Assembly: GCA_910585005.1 (NCBI GenBank)
Contig: CAJUCN010000013.1
Location: forward strand, 13,815-77,814
DNA: 64,000 nt
Source: an uncultured Lachnospiraceae bacterium
Lineage (GTDB): Bacteria > Bacillota > Clostridia > Lachnospirales > Lachnospiraceae
Direction of reading: 5' to 3'
In this document: piece after piece, positions 31,741 through 40,205 of the stretch
How positions within the stretch are numbered: position 1 is the stretch's first letter
How the letters are laid out: each line of letters opens with the position of its first letter
Made by a program: the position numbers and the translations under genes
Notes under the pieces: model-generated
Told to the model about the DNA's origin: nothing
The model's database searches: none
Seen by the model: the letters and a program-made list of their open reading frames with translations, nothing else

Positions 31741-32174
31741 AGAGGGCAGGAAGCGTTACCAGTTATGAAGATTTTAAATATGTGATGCAGGATACGGGAA
31801 ATCTTTACCTGGGGGCGAAATACACTTATGAGGAGCTTCTGTCGGCAGAGATGGCGCCCTTTAAACTGAAAGCGGTCATAAATCATTATGTTTTGAAAGA
31901 GACGGCGCCGGAGACAACCTTAGAAAGCCAGTTTTATTATCTGGAGAAGGATTCCTTTTTATTCGAGGTGTTTTCCCAGCTTAAAACAAAGGTCAAGGTG
32001 CAGACCCGGACGGAGTGCCGAAATATTTGGGGCAAAACAAAGTATTCATATAAAGAGAGGATTTTTTCTTTGACGGAACTTACCGGGATGGATTCCGCAA
32101 AAAAAAGAGCATCAGGGATGATGATACGGGAAATAATAATATCAAAGCTGGGGATGATGACTTTCAGCGTATAA
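31737..32174 (+). CDS. Conserved hypothetical protein coupled to sigma-like gene
   Basis: The 145-residue protein is soluble and of mixed alpha/beta character, with a long charged middle segment (TLESQFYYLEKDSFLFEVFS) and a basic C-terminal half (KVKVQTRTECRNIWGKTKYSYKER). I do not recognise the family with confidence; DUF3877 is one possibility from memory. Its start overlaps the stop of the truncated sigma-like gene (ATGA), implying coupled translation and possibly a complex. The basic patch would be compatible with nucleic-acid binding, but this is conjecture. Confidence 0.7.
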   Translation: MKRAGSVTSYEDFKYVMQDTGNLYLGAKYTYEELLSAEMAPFKLKAVINHYVLKETAPETTLESQFYYLEKDSFLFEVFSQLKTKVKVQTRTECRNIWGKTKYSYKERIFSLTELTGMDSAKKRASGMMIREIIISKLGMMTFSV

Positions 32175-32200
32175 TATGGAGGAGAGGAGTAAGGGAAAGG

Positions 32201-35146
32201 ATGAAGCAGCAGATTGAAGATAAGAAAGCGTACCAGATCATAGAGCGCAGGATGATTGAGGACTTAAATGCGGAAGGCTATATTTTAAAACATAAAAAGA
32301 CAGGAGCACGGGTGGTTTTACTGCTCAACGATGATGAAAATAAAGTGTTTTATATCGGGTTTCGGACGCCGCCGGTAGACAGCACTGGCGTGGCGCATAT
32401 TCTGGAACATTCCGTGCTTTGCGGATCGAAGAATTTTCCGGTGAAAGATCCCTTTATTGAACTTGCCAAGGGATCCTTAAATACGTTTTTAAATGCCATG
32501 ACTTATCCGGATAAGACAGTGTACCCGGTGGCAAGCTGTAATGATAAGGATTTTAAAAACCTGGTGCATGTTTATCTGGATGCAGTCCTTTATCCCAACA
32601 TCTATAGGGAGGAAAAGATCTTCCGTCAGGAGGGATGGCATTATGAGATGGAAGATCTTTCAGAGGAACTAAGCTTGAATGGCGTTGTGTACAACGAAAT
32701 GAAAGGGGCTTTTTCTTCTCCGGATGATGTGGTCGAGCGGGAGATCATGAATTCCCTTTATCCGAATACCACTTACGGCCTTGAGTCTGGCGGTGATCCG
32801 GAAGTGATACCGGAACTGACTTACGAAGAATTCCTTGATTTTCATAGAAAGTATTATCATCCATCTAACAGTTATGTGTATTTGTATGGAAATATGGATG
32901 CAGCAGAGTATCTGACGTTTATGGATGAGAATTATTTTTCGTCTTTTGAAGAATTAGAAGTAGATTCAGTGATCAGGAAAGAAGAAGCTTTTCAGATGCC
33001 TAAGGAGATCGTTAAGGAATATCCGATTATGGAAGATGAAGATGTTTCTAAAAACACTTATCTTACTTATAATGTGTCAATGGGAAGCAGTCTTGACCGG
33101 GATCTTTATGTGGCGATGGAGGTGCTGGATTATGTACTTTGTTCTGCGCCGGGGGCGCCCATAAAGCAGGCGCTGCTGGATAAAGGTATTGGCGGGGATG
33201 TATATAGTACACTGGAAAACGGTATTTTACAACCATATTTTTCTGTTGTGGCAAAATTTGCCCAGGAGGGCCAAAAGGACGAATTTGTGCAAGTGATCGA
33301 GGAGACGCTTACCGGATTGGCAGAAAAGGGAGTGAACAGGAAGGCCCTGGAAGCAGCCATTAATTATTTTGAGTTCCGCTATAGGGAGGCTGACTTCGGT
33401 TCTTACCCAAGAGGGTTGATGCTGGGGCTGCAGGCCCTTGATAGCTGGCTTTATGATGATAATGCGCCTTTTATGCATATTGAAGCGAACCAGACTTATG
33501 AAAAGCTTCGGAAGGCAATTGATACGGGCTATTATGAAGAGCTGATTGAACGGTATCTTTTAAAGAACGGTCATAAGACGGTGCTTATTGTACGCCCGGT
33601 TCCCGGACTTACCACCCAAAAGGATAAAGAACTCCATGACAGGCTGCAAGACTACAGGGATTCTCTTTCCCAGGAGGAGAGAAAAGAGATTGTAGAACAG
33701 ACCAAGGCTCTCAGGGATTACCAGGAGCAGGAAAGCAGCCCGGAGGATTTAAAGACCATACCGCTGCTTAACAGGGAAGATATGAAGAGGGAAGCGGCAG
33801 AGTATGTCAATGAGGTCTATCAAGTGGATGGCACTACGGTCTTGTTCCATGATATTTTTACCAATGGGATTGTTTACTTAAACATGATCTTCGACCTGGC
33901 GCAGGTACCGGCACATTTATTCCCTTATGTGGGAATTTTAAAAGCGGCGCTCCTTATGGTAGATACGGAGCATTATAGCTACGGGGATTTGTTCCATGAA
34001 GTAAATATCCATACCGGGGGAATGAAAGCGGCAGTAAACACTTATACCAATGCGGAGGATCTGGGCAAGTATAAGGTCACACTGGAAATCCAGTCCAAGG
34101 CTCTCTATGGAAAGAGAGATAAGGCGTTAGAGCTGATGAAAGAGATCATCCTTACATCAAAATTTGACGATACAAAGAGATTATTTGAAATATTATCGGA
34201 AACAAAATCCAGGATGCAGGCTGCCATGACCGGTGCAGGGCATTCTACTGCGCTGATCAGGGCGTTATCCTATTTTTCGCCGACTGCGGCTGTGTCAGAG
34301 CAGATCAGCGGTATCCCGCAGTGCCGTTTGCTGGAAGAGCTTACTTGTGATTATGAGAATCAAAAGGAGGGACTGAAAGCAAAATTAAAGGAGCTTTGCC
34401 GTTATATTTTCAGGCCGGAAAACCTGATGGTAGATCTTACATCCACCAGGGAAGGGTTTTTGGGGATTGAGGAAAAGGTAAGAGCACTGAAAGGGGAACT
34501 GGTCACGGCGCCGGTTAAGGGAGAGGGATTTGTCCCTTCCTTATCCAAAAAGAAGGAAGGTTTTATGACTGCAGGACAGGTGCAGTTTGTGTGCAGAGCG
34601 GGGAATTTTCTCAGTAAGGGACTGCCCTATACCGGTTCTCTTAAGGTTCTAAAGGTAATGATGGGGTATGACTATCTTTGGAACCAGGTGCGGGTAAAAG
34701 GCGGCGCTTATGGATGTATGTGTGGATTTTACAGAAATGGTGACGGTTATTTTGTTTCTTACCGTGATCCTAACCTGGATAAGACGATTCAGGTTTATGA
34801 ACAGGCAGCGGATCACATACGTCAGGCCAAATTAGATGAACGTACGGTGACACAGTTTATTATAGGAGCGGTCAGTGAACTGGATACGCCTATGACGCCT
34901 GCTACAAAGGGAAATTATTCCAGGGGCGGATATCTTACCGGGTTATCCATGGAAAAGGTGCAAAAGGAAAGAGATGAGCTTTTATCAACTACTGTAGAAC
35001 AGATCCGGGATCTGTACCGGTATGTGCAGGCATTTATGGAGGATGATTGCTTATGTGTGGTGGGGAATGGGGAGAAGATCAAAGAAAATCAGGGTCTTTT
35101 TGGTGAAATAGACCAGTTGTTTCATTCCGGGGGAATGGAGGAATAA
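32201..35146 (+). CDS. M16C metallopeptidase (PreP/Cym1-like insulinase family)
   Basis: The 981-residue protein is a presequence-protease type peptidase. The inverted zinc motif HxxEH is HILEH at residues 66-70 (VAHILEHSVLCGS), followed by the family block FPVKDPFIELAKGSLNTFLN and the distal zinc-ligand Glu region (GVVYNEMKGAFSSPDDV). Domains 2-4 of the clam-shell (peptidase M16 inactive halves and the M16C-associated linker) fill the rest, including VRVKGGAYGCMCGFYRNGDG near residue 827. There is no signal peptide, so it probably degrades peptides of up to some tens of residues in the cytoplasm. ATG 32201 has AAGGGAAAGG just before it. Confidence 0.95.
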   Translation: MKQQIEDKKAYQIIERRMIEDLNAEGYILKHKKTGARVVLLLNDDENKVFYIGFRTPPVDSTGVAHILEHSVLCGSKNFPVKDPFIELAKGSLNTFLNAMTYPDKTVYPVASCNDKDFKNLVHVYLDAVLYPNIYREEKIFRQEGWHYEMEDLSEELSLNGVVYNEMKGAFSSPDDVVEREIMNSLYPNTTYGLESGGDPEVIPELTYEEFLDFHRKYYHPSNSYVYLYGNMDAAEYLTFMDENYFSSFEELEVDSVIRKEEAFQMPKEIVKEYPIMEDEDVSKNTYLTYNVSMGSSLDRDLYVAMEVLDYVLCSAPGAPIKQALLDKGIGGDVYSTLENGILQPYFSVVAKFAQEGQKDEFVQVIEETLTGLAEKGVNRKALEAAINYFEFRYREADFGSYPRGLMLGLQALDSWLYDDNAPFMHIEANQTYEKLRKAIDTGYYEELIERYLLKNGHKTVLIVRPVPGLTTQKDKELHDRLQDYRDSLSQEERKEIVEQTKALRDYQEQESSPEDLKTIPLLNREDMKREAAEYVNEVYQVDGTTVLFHDIFTNGIVYLNMIFDLAQVPAHLFPYVGILKAALLMVDTEHYSYGDLFHEVNIHTGGMKAAVNTYTNAEDLGKYKVTLEIQSKALYGKRDKALELMKEIILTSKFDDTKRLFEILSETKSRMQAAMTGAGHSTALIRALSYFSPTAAVSEQISGIPQCRLLEELTCDYENQKEGLKAKLKELCRYIFRPENLMVDLTSTREGFLGIEEKVRALKGELVTAPVKGEGFVPSLSKKKEGFMTAGQVQFVCRAGNFLSKGLPYTGSLKVLKVMMGYDYLWNQVRVKGGAYGCMCGFYRNGDGYFVSYRDPNLDKTIQVYEQAADHIRQAKLDERTVTQFIIGAVSELDTPMTPATKGNYSRGGYLTGLSMEKVQKERDELLSTTVEQIRDLYRYVQAFMEDDCLCVVGNGEKIKENQGLFGEIDQLFHSGGMEE

Positions 35147-35185
35147 ATTTTTTTATTCCCATAAATCAGCTTTCCTGAAACGTAT

Positions 35186-35200
35186 CTATTGTAACAATAG
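35186..35200. repeat. Short inverted repeat before DUF4349 gene
   Basis: CTATTG-TAA-CAATAG, a perfect 6-bp inverted repeat with a 3 nt centre, 27 nt before the lipoprotein start. It could be an operator or part of a small hairpin; no regulator is known. Confidence 0.35.
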
Positions 35201-35226
35201 AAAATGAAAGACAGGGAGGGTTATGT

Positions 35227-36255
35227 ATGAAAAAGAGAAAGGCGTTTTTTTTACTTGCGGCATTAGGGCTTGCCCTTACAGGATGTGGGGGCAACAAAAT
35301 GGCAATGTCGGATATGGCGGCGCCGGCAGCAGCGGAGGAGGCATATGACACCGGAGGGGGATATGCCTCGGATGATATTTACAGTTACGCGGCCAAGGAA
35401 AATGGCTATGAACAGGAGGCGGCGGCAGAGGAAACCCAGGATCAGGAAAGCGGTTCGCCAGAGGTATTGGATACTTCCAGGAAACTGATCAAAAATGTGG
35501 ATCTTGAGGTAGAAACAGAAGAGTTTGACGCCCTGCTTTCCACCATTGAACAAAAGACAGAAGATTTGGCAGGGTACATAGAAGAAAGTTATACCTATAA
35601 TGGCAGCGCTTATTATGGAAGAGGGACCAGGAACGCCAGGCTGACGATCCGTATTCCGGCAAGTAAGCTAGGTGCTTTTTTATCGGAAGTGGCGGAAGTT
35701 TCTAATGTGATCAGCAGGAATGAGCGGGTCAGCGATGTAACGTTACAGTATGTAGATTTGGACAGTCACAAGAAAGCTCTTATGGCGGAACAGGACAGAT
35801 TGCTGGAACTTCTTGAGCAGGCGGAAAATATAGAAGATATTATTTCCATTGAAAGCCGGCTTTCTGAGGTGCGGTATCAGATCGAAAGCATGGAATCCAA
35901 GTTACGGACAATGGATAACCAGGTTTCCTATAGTACGGTTTATCTGTCCGTTGAAGAAGTAAGGCAGCTTACGCCGGTAGTGGAGCAGAGCATTGGCGAT
36001 AAAATTGCCACGGGATTCCGGAGAAGCCTTGCAGATGTAGGTGCGGGTATCGTGAATTTTGGTATTGGGGTTATCATTTATATCCCTTATCTTTTGTTGT
36101 GGGGTGTTTTGATTGTAATTGCAGCGCTGGTTTTCCGGGCCTTGGGTAGGAAAAGACGGAGCAGGAAAAGCGACGGGGAGTCAAAGGAAGAGAGGCGGCA
36201 GGAGGAAATAAAGAAAACCCTGTTGGAAGCAAAGGAAGAGAAAAAAGATGAGTGA
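35227..36255 (+). CDS. DUF4349 lipoprotein
   Basis: The 342-residue protein has a lipoprotein signal peptide with lipobox LALTGC (Cys20), a low-complexity acidic linker (residues 25-80), a DUF4349 domain of alternating strands and a coiled coil (about residues 90-260, with KNVDLEVETEEFDALLSTIE and DSHKKALMAEQDRLLELLEQ), one transmembrane helix near residues 278-303, and a charged cytoplasmic tail. DUF4349 proteins are surface-exposed and membrane-bound, of unknown role. The gene overlaps the start of era by 8 nt; that coupling is noteworthy because era is an essential ribosome-assembly GTPase. ATG 35227 follows GGGAGGG. Confidence 0.9.
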   Translation: MKKRKAFFLLAALGLALTGCGGNKMAMSDMAAPAAAEEAYDTGGGYASDDIYSYAAKENGYEQEAAAEETQDQESGSPEVLDTSRKLIKNVDLEVETEEFDALLSTIEQKTEDLAGYIEESYTYNGSAYYGRGTRNARLTIRIPASKLGAFLSEVAEVSNVISRNERVSDVTLQYVDLDSHKKALMAEQDRLLELLEQAENIEDIISIESRLSEVRYQIESMESKLRTMDNQVSYSTVYLSVEEVRQLTPVVEQSIGDKIATGFRRSLADVGAGIVNFGIGVIIYIPYLLLWGVLIVIAALVFRALGRKRRSRKSDGESKEERRQEEIKKTLLEAKEEKKDE

Positions 36256-37150
36256 ACAGTTTAAATCGGGCTTTGCCGTGTTGGTAGGAAGGCCGAATGT
36301 AGGAAAGTCCACGTTGATGAACCGGCTGATCGGACAGAAGATCGCGATCACATCCAGTAAACCGCAGACGACCAGAAACCGGATCCAGACAGTTTATACG
36401 TCAGAGGAAGGCCAGATCGTATTTGTAGATACGCCGGGGATCCATAAGGCGAAGAACCGCTTAGGTGATTATATGGTCAACATTGCCCATAAAAGTCTTA
36501 GTGATGTGGATGTGGTTTTGTGGTTGGTGGAGCCTTCTAATTTCATTGGAGCCGGAGAACGGCATATATTGGAGCAGCTAAAGGAAGTGAAAGTACCGGT
36601 GATTCTTGTGATCAATAAGATCGACAAGGTAAAAAAGGAGGAACTTTTCAGCTTTATTGATACCTACCGCCGGGAAATGGATTTTGCGGAGATCGTTCCG
36701 GTATCTGCCTTAAAGAATGACAATACAGAGGAGCTGATCAAATGTATTATGAGGTATCTTCCTTACGGGCCGGCTTTTTATGATGAAGATACCATAACGG
36801 ATCAGCCGATGCGCCAGATTGTGGCGGAACTGATCCGGGAAAAGGCGCTTCGGTCGCTGGAAGAGGAAATTCCCCACGGGATCGCCGTTACAATTGAAAA
36901 GATGAAGAGAAGGGGAAAAGTTACCGATATTGATGCGACGATTATCTGCGAGAGAGAATCCCACAAAGGGATCATCATAGGCAAGCAGGGAAGTATGCTT
37001 AAGAAGATCGGTTCAAATGCCAGAGCGGATATTGAAAAAATGTTGGAATGTAAAGTGAATTTGCAGCTTTGGGTAAAGGTAAAAAAGGATTGGCGGGACA
37101 GTGATTTCCTGCTCAAAAATTTTGGATATAATCCATCCGGAAACGAATAG
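36248..37150 (+). CDS. era: Ribosome-assembly GTPase Era
   Basis: The 300-residue protein has the Era layout: GTPase domain with G1 GRPNVGKST near residue 14, G3 DTPGIHKAK and G4 NKID, then a KH domain (RESHKGIIIGKQGSMLKKIG) that binds the 3' end of 16S rRNA. Era guides 30S subunit maturation and is usually essential. Its start overlaps the preceding lipoprotein gene by 8 nt, and the YqzL-like gene and recO follow, the standard era-recO arrangement in Firmicutes. Confidence 0.97.
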   Translation: MSEQFKSGFAVLVGRPNVGKSTLMNRLIGQKIAITSSKPQTTRNRIQTVYTSEEGQIVFVDTPGIHKAKNRLGDYMVNIAHKSLSDVDVVLWLVEPSNFIGAGERHILEQLKEVKVPVILVINKIDKVKKEELFSFIDTYRREMDFAEIVPVSALKNDNTEELIKCIMRYLPYGPAFYDEDTITDQPMRQIVAELIREKALRSLEEEIPHGIAVTIEKMKRRGKVTDIDATIICERESHKGIIIGKQGSMLKKIGSNARADIEKMLECKVNLQLWVKVKKDWRDSDFLLKNFGYNPSGNE

Positions 37151-37218
37151 AAAAGCGAAAAAGGCATACCCTAATATCATGGTTTTTGATGATACTTTTT
37201 GATACTAGGGGGCATAGG

Positions 37219-37419
37219 ATGAGAGCAGCAAATTACTGGGAGCAGTTTTTAAATACAGGAAAGATCGATGACTATCTGGCCTATTGCAGTGGGTATAAAG
37301 AAAAGGATCTAAGGGAATTGGAGCCTTTAGATGGGGCAGATGGGGATAAGGGAGCTTCTAAAGGTGCAGGAACAGGTCAGTGTTACAGGGATCATATTAA
37401 GGGCGGAACCAGTTGGTGA
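37219..37419 (+). CDS. YqzL-like small protein between era and recO
   Basis: A 66-residue protein (MRAANYWEQFLNTGKIDDYL...) resembles the N-terminal part of YqzL, the small conserved protein encoded between era and recO in many Firmicutes ('WxxFxxTGxIxxYLxxK'). Its position agrees. AGGGGG (37207-37212) is 6 nt before the ATG. The C-terminal half (DGADGDKGASKGAGTGQCYRD) is low-complexity and overlaps the start of recO by 56 nt in another frame, so part of this tail may simply reflect recO coding sequence. An upstream ATG at 37186 lacks a ribosome binding site. Confidence 0.7.
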   Translation: MRAANYWEQFLNTGKIDDYLAYCSGYKEKDLRELEPLDGADGDKGASKGAGTGQCYRDHIKGGTSW

Positions 37420-38017
37420 GTATGACCGCCGGGTAGTGATACTTACAAGGGAGCGGGGAAAGATAGCAGCTTTTGCCAGAGGAGCAAGAAAACAGGGCAG
37501 CAGGCTGTTAGCTTCCACCAATCCCTTTTGCTTTGGGCAGTTTAGGGTCTATGAAGGGAGAAGATCCTACAGTATATCGGAGGCGGTGATCAGCAATTAT
37601 TTTGAACAGCTCCGCAGGGATTATGAGGCTGCATGTTACGGTATGTATTTCCTGGAAGTGATGGACTATTACACAAGGGAGAACAGCGATGAGAAAGAAA
37701 TGCTGAAATTGCTATACCAGTCTCTTCGGGCGCTTCTTCATGAGGGGCTTTCCAATGAACTGGTACAATACATATTTGAAGTAAAAGCGCTTTCCCTAAA
37801 TGGCGAATATCCGGGTCCGCCTGGGCCAAAGGAAACTTTTTTAGATTCGACTTTATATACGCTTTCCTATATTGTGAATACCAAGGTAGAAAAGCTTTAT
37901 AGTTTCACAGTGACCAGTCAGGTGTTGGCGGAACTTTCCCATATCACAGAGATATACAGGAAGAGATTTGTGGATAAAAAATTTAAAAGCCTGGAAATTT
38001 TGCGGGAAATGAAATAG
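37364..38017 (+). CDS. recO: DNA repair protein RecO
   Basis: The 217-residue protein has the RecO N-terminal OB fold (VSVTGIILRAEPVGEYDRRVVILTRERGKIAAFARGAR) and the helical C-terminal domain (YYTRENSDEKEMLKLLYQSL). RecO loads RecA with RecR and anneals SSB-coated strands in gap repair. I place the start at GTG 37364, with AAGGGAG (37348-37354) 9 nt upstream and an N-terminus like other RecO proteins; ATG 37331 would add 11 residues. No complete Cys zinc finger is visible in the C-terminal half, as in some Clostridial RecO, and the protein is slightly short for the family (usually 240-250). Confidence 0.93.
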   Translation: MQEQVSVTGIILRAEPVGEYDRRVVILTRERGKIAAFARGARKQGSRLLASTNPFCFGQFRVYEGRRSYSISEAVISNYFEQLRRDYEAACYGMYFLEVMDYYTRENSDEKEMLKLLYQSLRALLHEGLSNELVQYIFEVKALSLNGEYPGPPGPKETFLDSTLYTLSYIVNTKVEKLYSFTVTSQVLAELSHITEIYRKRFVDKKFKSLEILREMK

Positions 38018-38035
38018 GATACCGAAAGTTTTTTA

Positions 38036-38064
38036 TTGAAAAACCCAGGTAAGTCATATATAAT
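38036..38064 (+). promoter_or_regulatory. Promoter for lipoprotein gene after recO
   Basis: TTGAAA (38036-38041), 17 nt spacer, TATAAT (38059-38064). Confidence 0.8.
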
Positions 38065-38101
38065 TGATGGGGTAAATTGAGCAGAAGGTTTGGATGAAAA
38101 T

Positions 38102-38704
38102 ATGATGGGCAGATTTCGGATGAATACAAAATTGGCAACAGGCGCCATTGCAACGGCAATGTTCTTACTGACTGCCTGCGCGGCGGGCAGTGATGAGGAA
38201 GTTACTTCTGTTTCCATTCAAAAGGATGGGACAGTGCTTTCTCATATTGTGGAAGAGTTTGAACAAAGCTATTATGACCAGGAGGAACTGCAACAGGCAA
38301 TTCTGAAAGAAGCGGCAGAATACAATAAAGCGGCAGGGAATGGAAGGATCAATGTGGAAAAGATCAATGTGGACGGCGGTGTGGCGACGGTACGCATGGT
38401 CTATCAGAATGCAGGGGATTATGCTGGTTTTAACCATGTTGTCTTTTTTGCAGGGACTGCTTCGGATGCCCAGGAAGAACATGAGTTGAATGTAGTTTTG
38501 AGCGGTGTCAAAGATACCAATGATACGTTAAGTAAAGCGGACATTCTTGCAATGGAAGGATACAAAATACTGATTACAGACATCAAGGAACCGGTTTATT
38601 TGGATGGAAGGGCGGAATATATAAGCGATAATGTCACAGCCGCCAATGACCGGAAAAGTGTATGGATTTCCGGTGCAGGGCAGGGCTATGTTTTATATAA
38701 ATAG
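38102..38704 (+). CDS. Lipoprotein of unknown function
   Basis: The 200-residue protein carries a lipoprotein signal with lipobox FLLTAC (Cys26), then an acidic globular domain with alternating strands (SVSIQKDGTVLSHIVEEFEQ, VDGGVATVRMVYQNAGDY). It is anchored on the outer face of the membrane. I recognise no family. It is transcribed from its own consensus promoter after recO, and glyS follows 76 nt later without an evident terminator. ATG 38102 is supported by GGATG 6 nt upstream; ATG 38105 and a TTG at 38090 are alternatives. Confidence 0.8.
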   Translation: MMGRFRMNTKLATGAIATAMFLLTACAAGSDEEVTSVSIQKDGTVLSHIVEEFEQSYYDQEELQQAILKEAAEYNKAAGNGRINVEKINVDGGVATVRMVYQNAGDYAGFNHVVFFAGTASDAQEEHELNVVLSGVKDTNDTLSKADILAMEGYKILITDIKEPVYLDGRAEYISDNVTAANDRKSVWISGAGQGYVLYK

Positions 38705-38780
38705 GTGTCCGGGGGAAAGTAGAAAGAAGTTAGGAGATAAAGAACATTTATCATAAAGAAGAACGGAAGGAATGGATATC

Positions 38781-40169
38781 ATGGAAAAAACAATGGAAAA
38801 AATCGTAGCGTTGGCGAAATCAAGAGGGTTTGTGTATCCCGGTTCAGAGATTTATGGCGGACTGGCAAATACATGGGATTTTGGAAATCTGGGTGTGGAA
38901 CTGAAAAATAATATCAAAAAAGCATGGTGGCAGAAGTTTGTGATGGAAAGTCCTTATAATGTGGGCGTTGACTGTGCTATTTTGATGAACCCACAGACTT
39001 GGGTAGCATCCGGGCATTTGGGAAGCTTTTCTGATCCCCTGATGGACTGCCGGGAGTGCCACGAAAGATTCCGTGCAGATAAGATCATAGAGGATTATGT
39101 AGCAGAAAAGGGAATTGCTTTAGAATCTTCCGTTGATGGCTGGAGCCAGGAGCAGATGAAGAATTTCATTGATGAAAACCAGATCCCCTGCCCAACTTGC
39201 GGAAAACATAATTTTACAGATATCCGTCAGTTTAACCTGATGTTCAAGACTTTCCAGGGTGTTACTGAGGATGCCAAGAATACGGTGTACTTAAGGCCAG
39301 AAACCGCACAGGGGATTTTCGTTAACTTTAAGAATGTACAAAGGACATCCCGTAAGAAGATACCTTTTGGCATTTGCCAGGTAGGAAAGTCCTTTAGAAA
39401 TGAGATTACGCCGGGGAATTTTATATTCCGTGTAAGGGAATTTGAGCAGATGGAAATGGAATTTTTCTGTGAGCCGGATACGGATCTTGAGTGGTTTGCG
39501 TATTGGAAACAGTATTGCATCGACTTTTTAAAGAGTCTTGGCATGAAGGAAGAAGAGATGCGTGTTCGTGACCATGACCCGGAGGAGTTATCTTTCTATT
39601 CCAAAGCGACAACAGACATTGAATTTTTATTTCCCTTTGGCTGGGGTGAACTTTGGGGAATTGCAGACAGGACGAATTATGATCTGACCCAGCATCAGAA
39701 TGTATCCGGCCAGGATATGAGTTATTTTGATGATGAAAAGAGGGAAAAATATATTCCTTATGTGATCGAGCCTTCTTTAGGCGTGGAGAGGTTGTTCCTT
39801 GCCGTGCTCTGCGGCGCCTACGATGAGGAAGAAATCGGTGAAGGAGACGTTAGGACAGTGCTCCATTTTCATCCTGCCCTGGCGCCTGTAAAGATTGGCG
39901 TTTTACCTTTATCTAAAAAGTTAGGGGAAGGGGCGGAGAAGATTTTTACCCAGCTTTCCAAAAAATATAATTGCGAGTATGATGACAGAGGGAATATCGG
40001 CAAAAGGTACCGCCGCCAGGATGAGATCGGGACGCCGTTTTGTGTGACCTATGATTTTGACTCTGAGACAGATGGCTGTGTGACGGTAAGATTTAGGGAT
40101 TCTATGGAACAGGAGCGGGTTGCCATTGGGGATCTGGATGCTTATTTTGCAGAAAAACTTGCATTTTAA
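38781..40169 (+). CDS. glyS: Glycyl-tRNA synthetase (single-chain, alpha2 type)
   Basis: The 462-residue class IIa synthetase is the eukaryote-like alpha2 dimer type rather than the bacterial alpha2beta2 type. Visible: motif 1 region RGFVYPGSEIYGGLANTWDFG, the insert with a Cys-rich zinc-like pair (DCRECHERF and CPTCGKH), TAQGIFVNFKNVQRTSRKKIPFG, motif 2 FRNEITPGNFIFRVREFEQMEMEFF, motif 3 EPSLGVERLFLAVL and the C-terminal anticodon-binding domain. ATG 38781 has GAAGGAATGG upstream at about 10 nt; ATG 38772 has almost no spacing. alaS follows 36 nt after the stop codon, an unusual but plausible pairing of aminoacyl-tRNA synthetases. No T-box leader is visible. Confidence 0.96.
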   Translation: MEKTMEKIVALAKSRGFVYPGSEIYGGLANTWDFGNLGVELKNNIKKAWWQKFVMESPYNVGVDCAILMNPQTWVASGHLGSFSDPLMDCRECHERFRADKIIEDYVAEKGIALESSVDGWSQEQMKNFIDENQIPCPTCGKHNFTDIRQFNLMFKTFQGVTEDAKNTVYLRPETAQGIFVNFKNVQRTSRKKIPFGICQVGKSFRNEITPGNFIFRVREFEQMEMEFFCEPDTDLEWFAYWKQYCIDFLKSLGMKEEEMRVRDHDPEELSFYSKATTDIEFLFPFGWGELWGIADRTNYDLTQHQNVSGQDMSYFDDEKREKYIPYVIEPSLGVERLFLAVLCGAYDEEEIGEGDVRTVLHFHPALAPVKIGVLPLSKKLGEGAEKIFTQLSKKYNCEYDDRGNIGKRYRRQDEIGTPFCVTYDFDSETDGCVTVRFRDSMEQERVAIGDLDAYFAEKLAF

Positions 40170-40205
40170 ATGAAGCGCTGATGATAAAGAATGAGGAGAA
40201 AAGAT

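Noticed and set aside
35147..35226. Promoter of the DUF4349 gene.
   Set aside because: No pair of boxes with proper spacing was found; only a short inverted repeat was kept as a low-confidence feature.
38705..38780. Possible T-box riboswitch before glyS (also considered before alaS and asnS).
   Set aside because: The gaps are too short (36-103 nt) and contain no T-box sequence or specifier stem.
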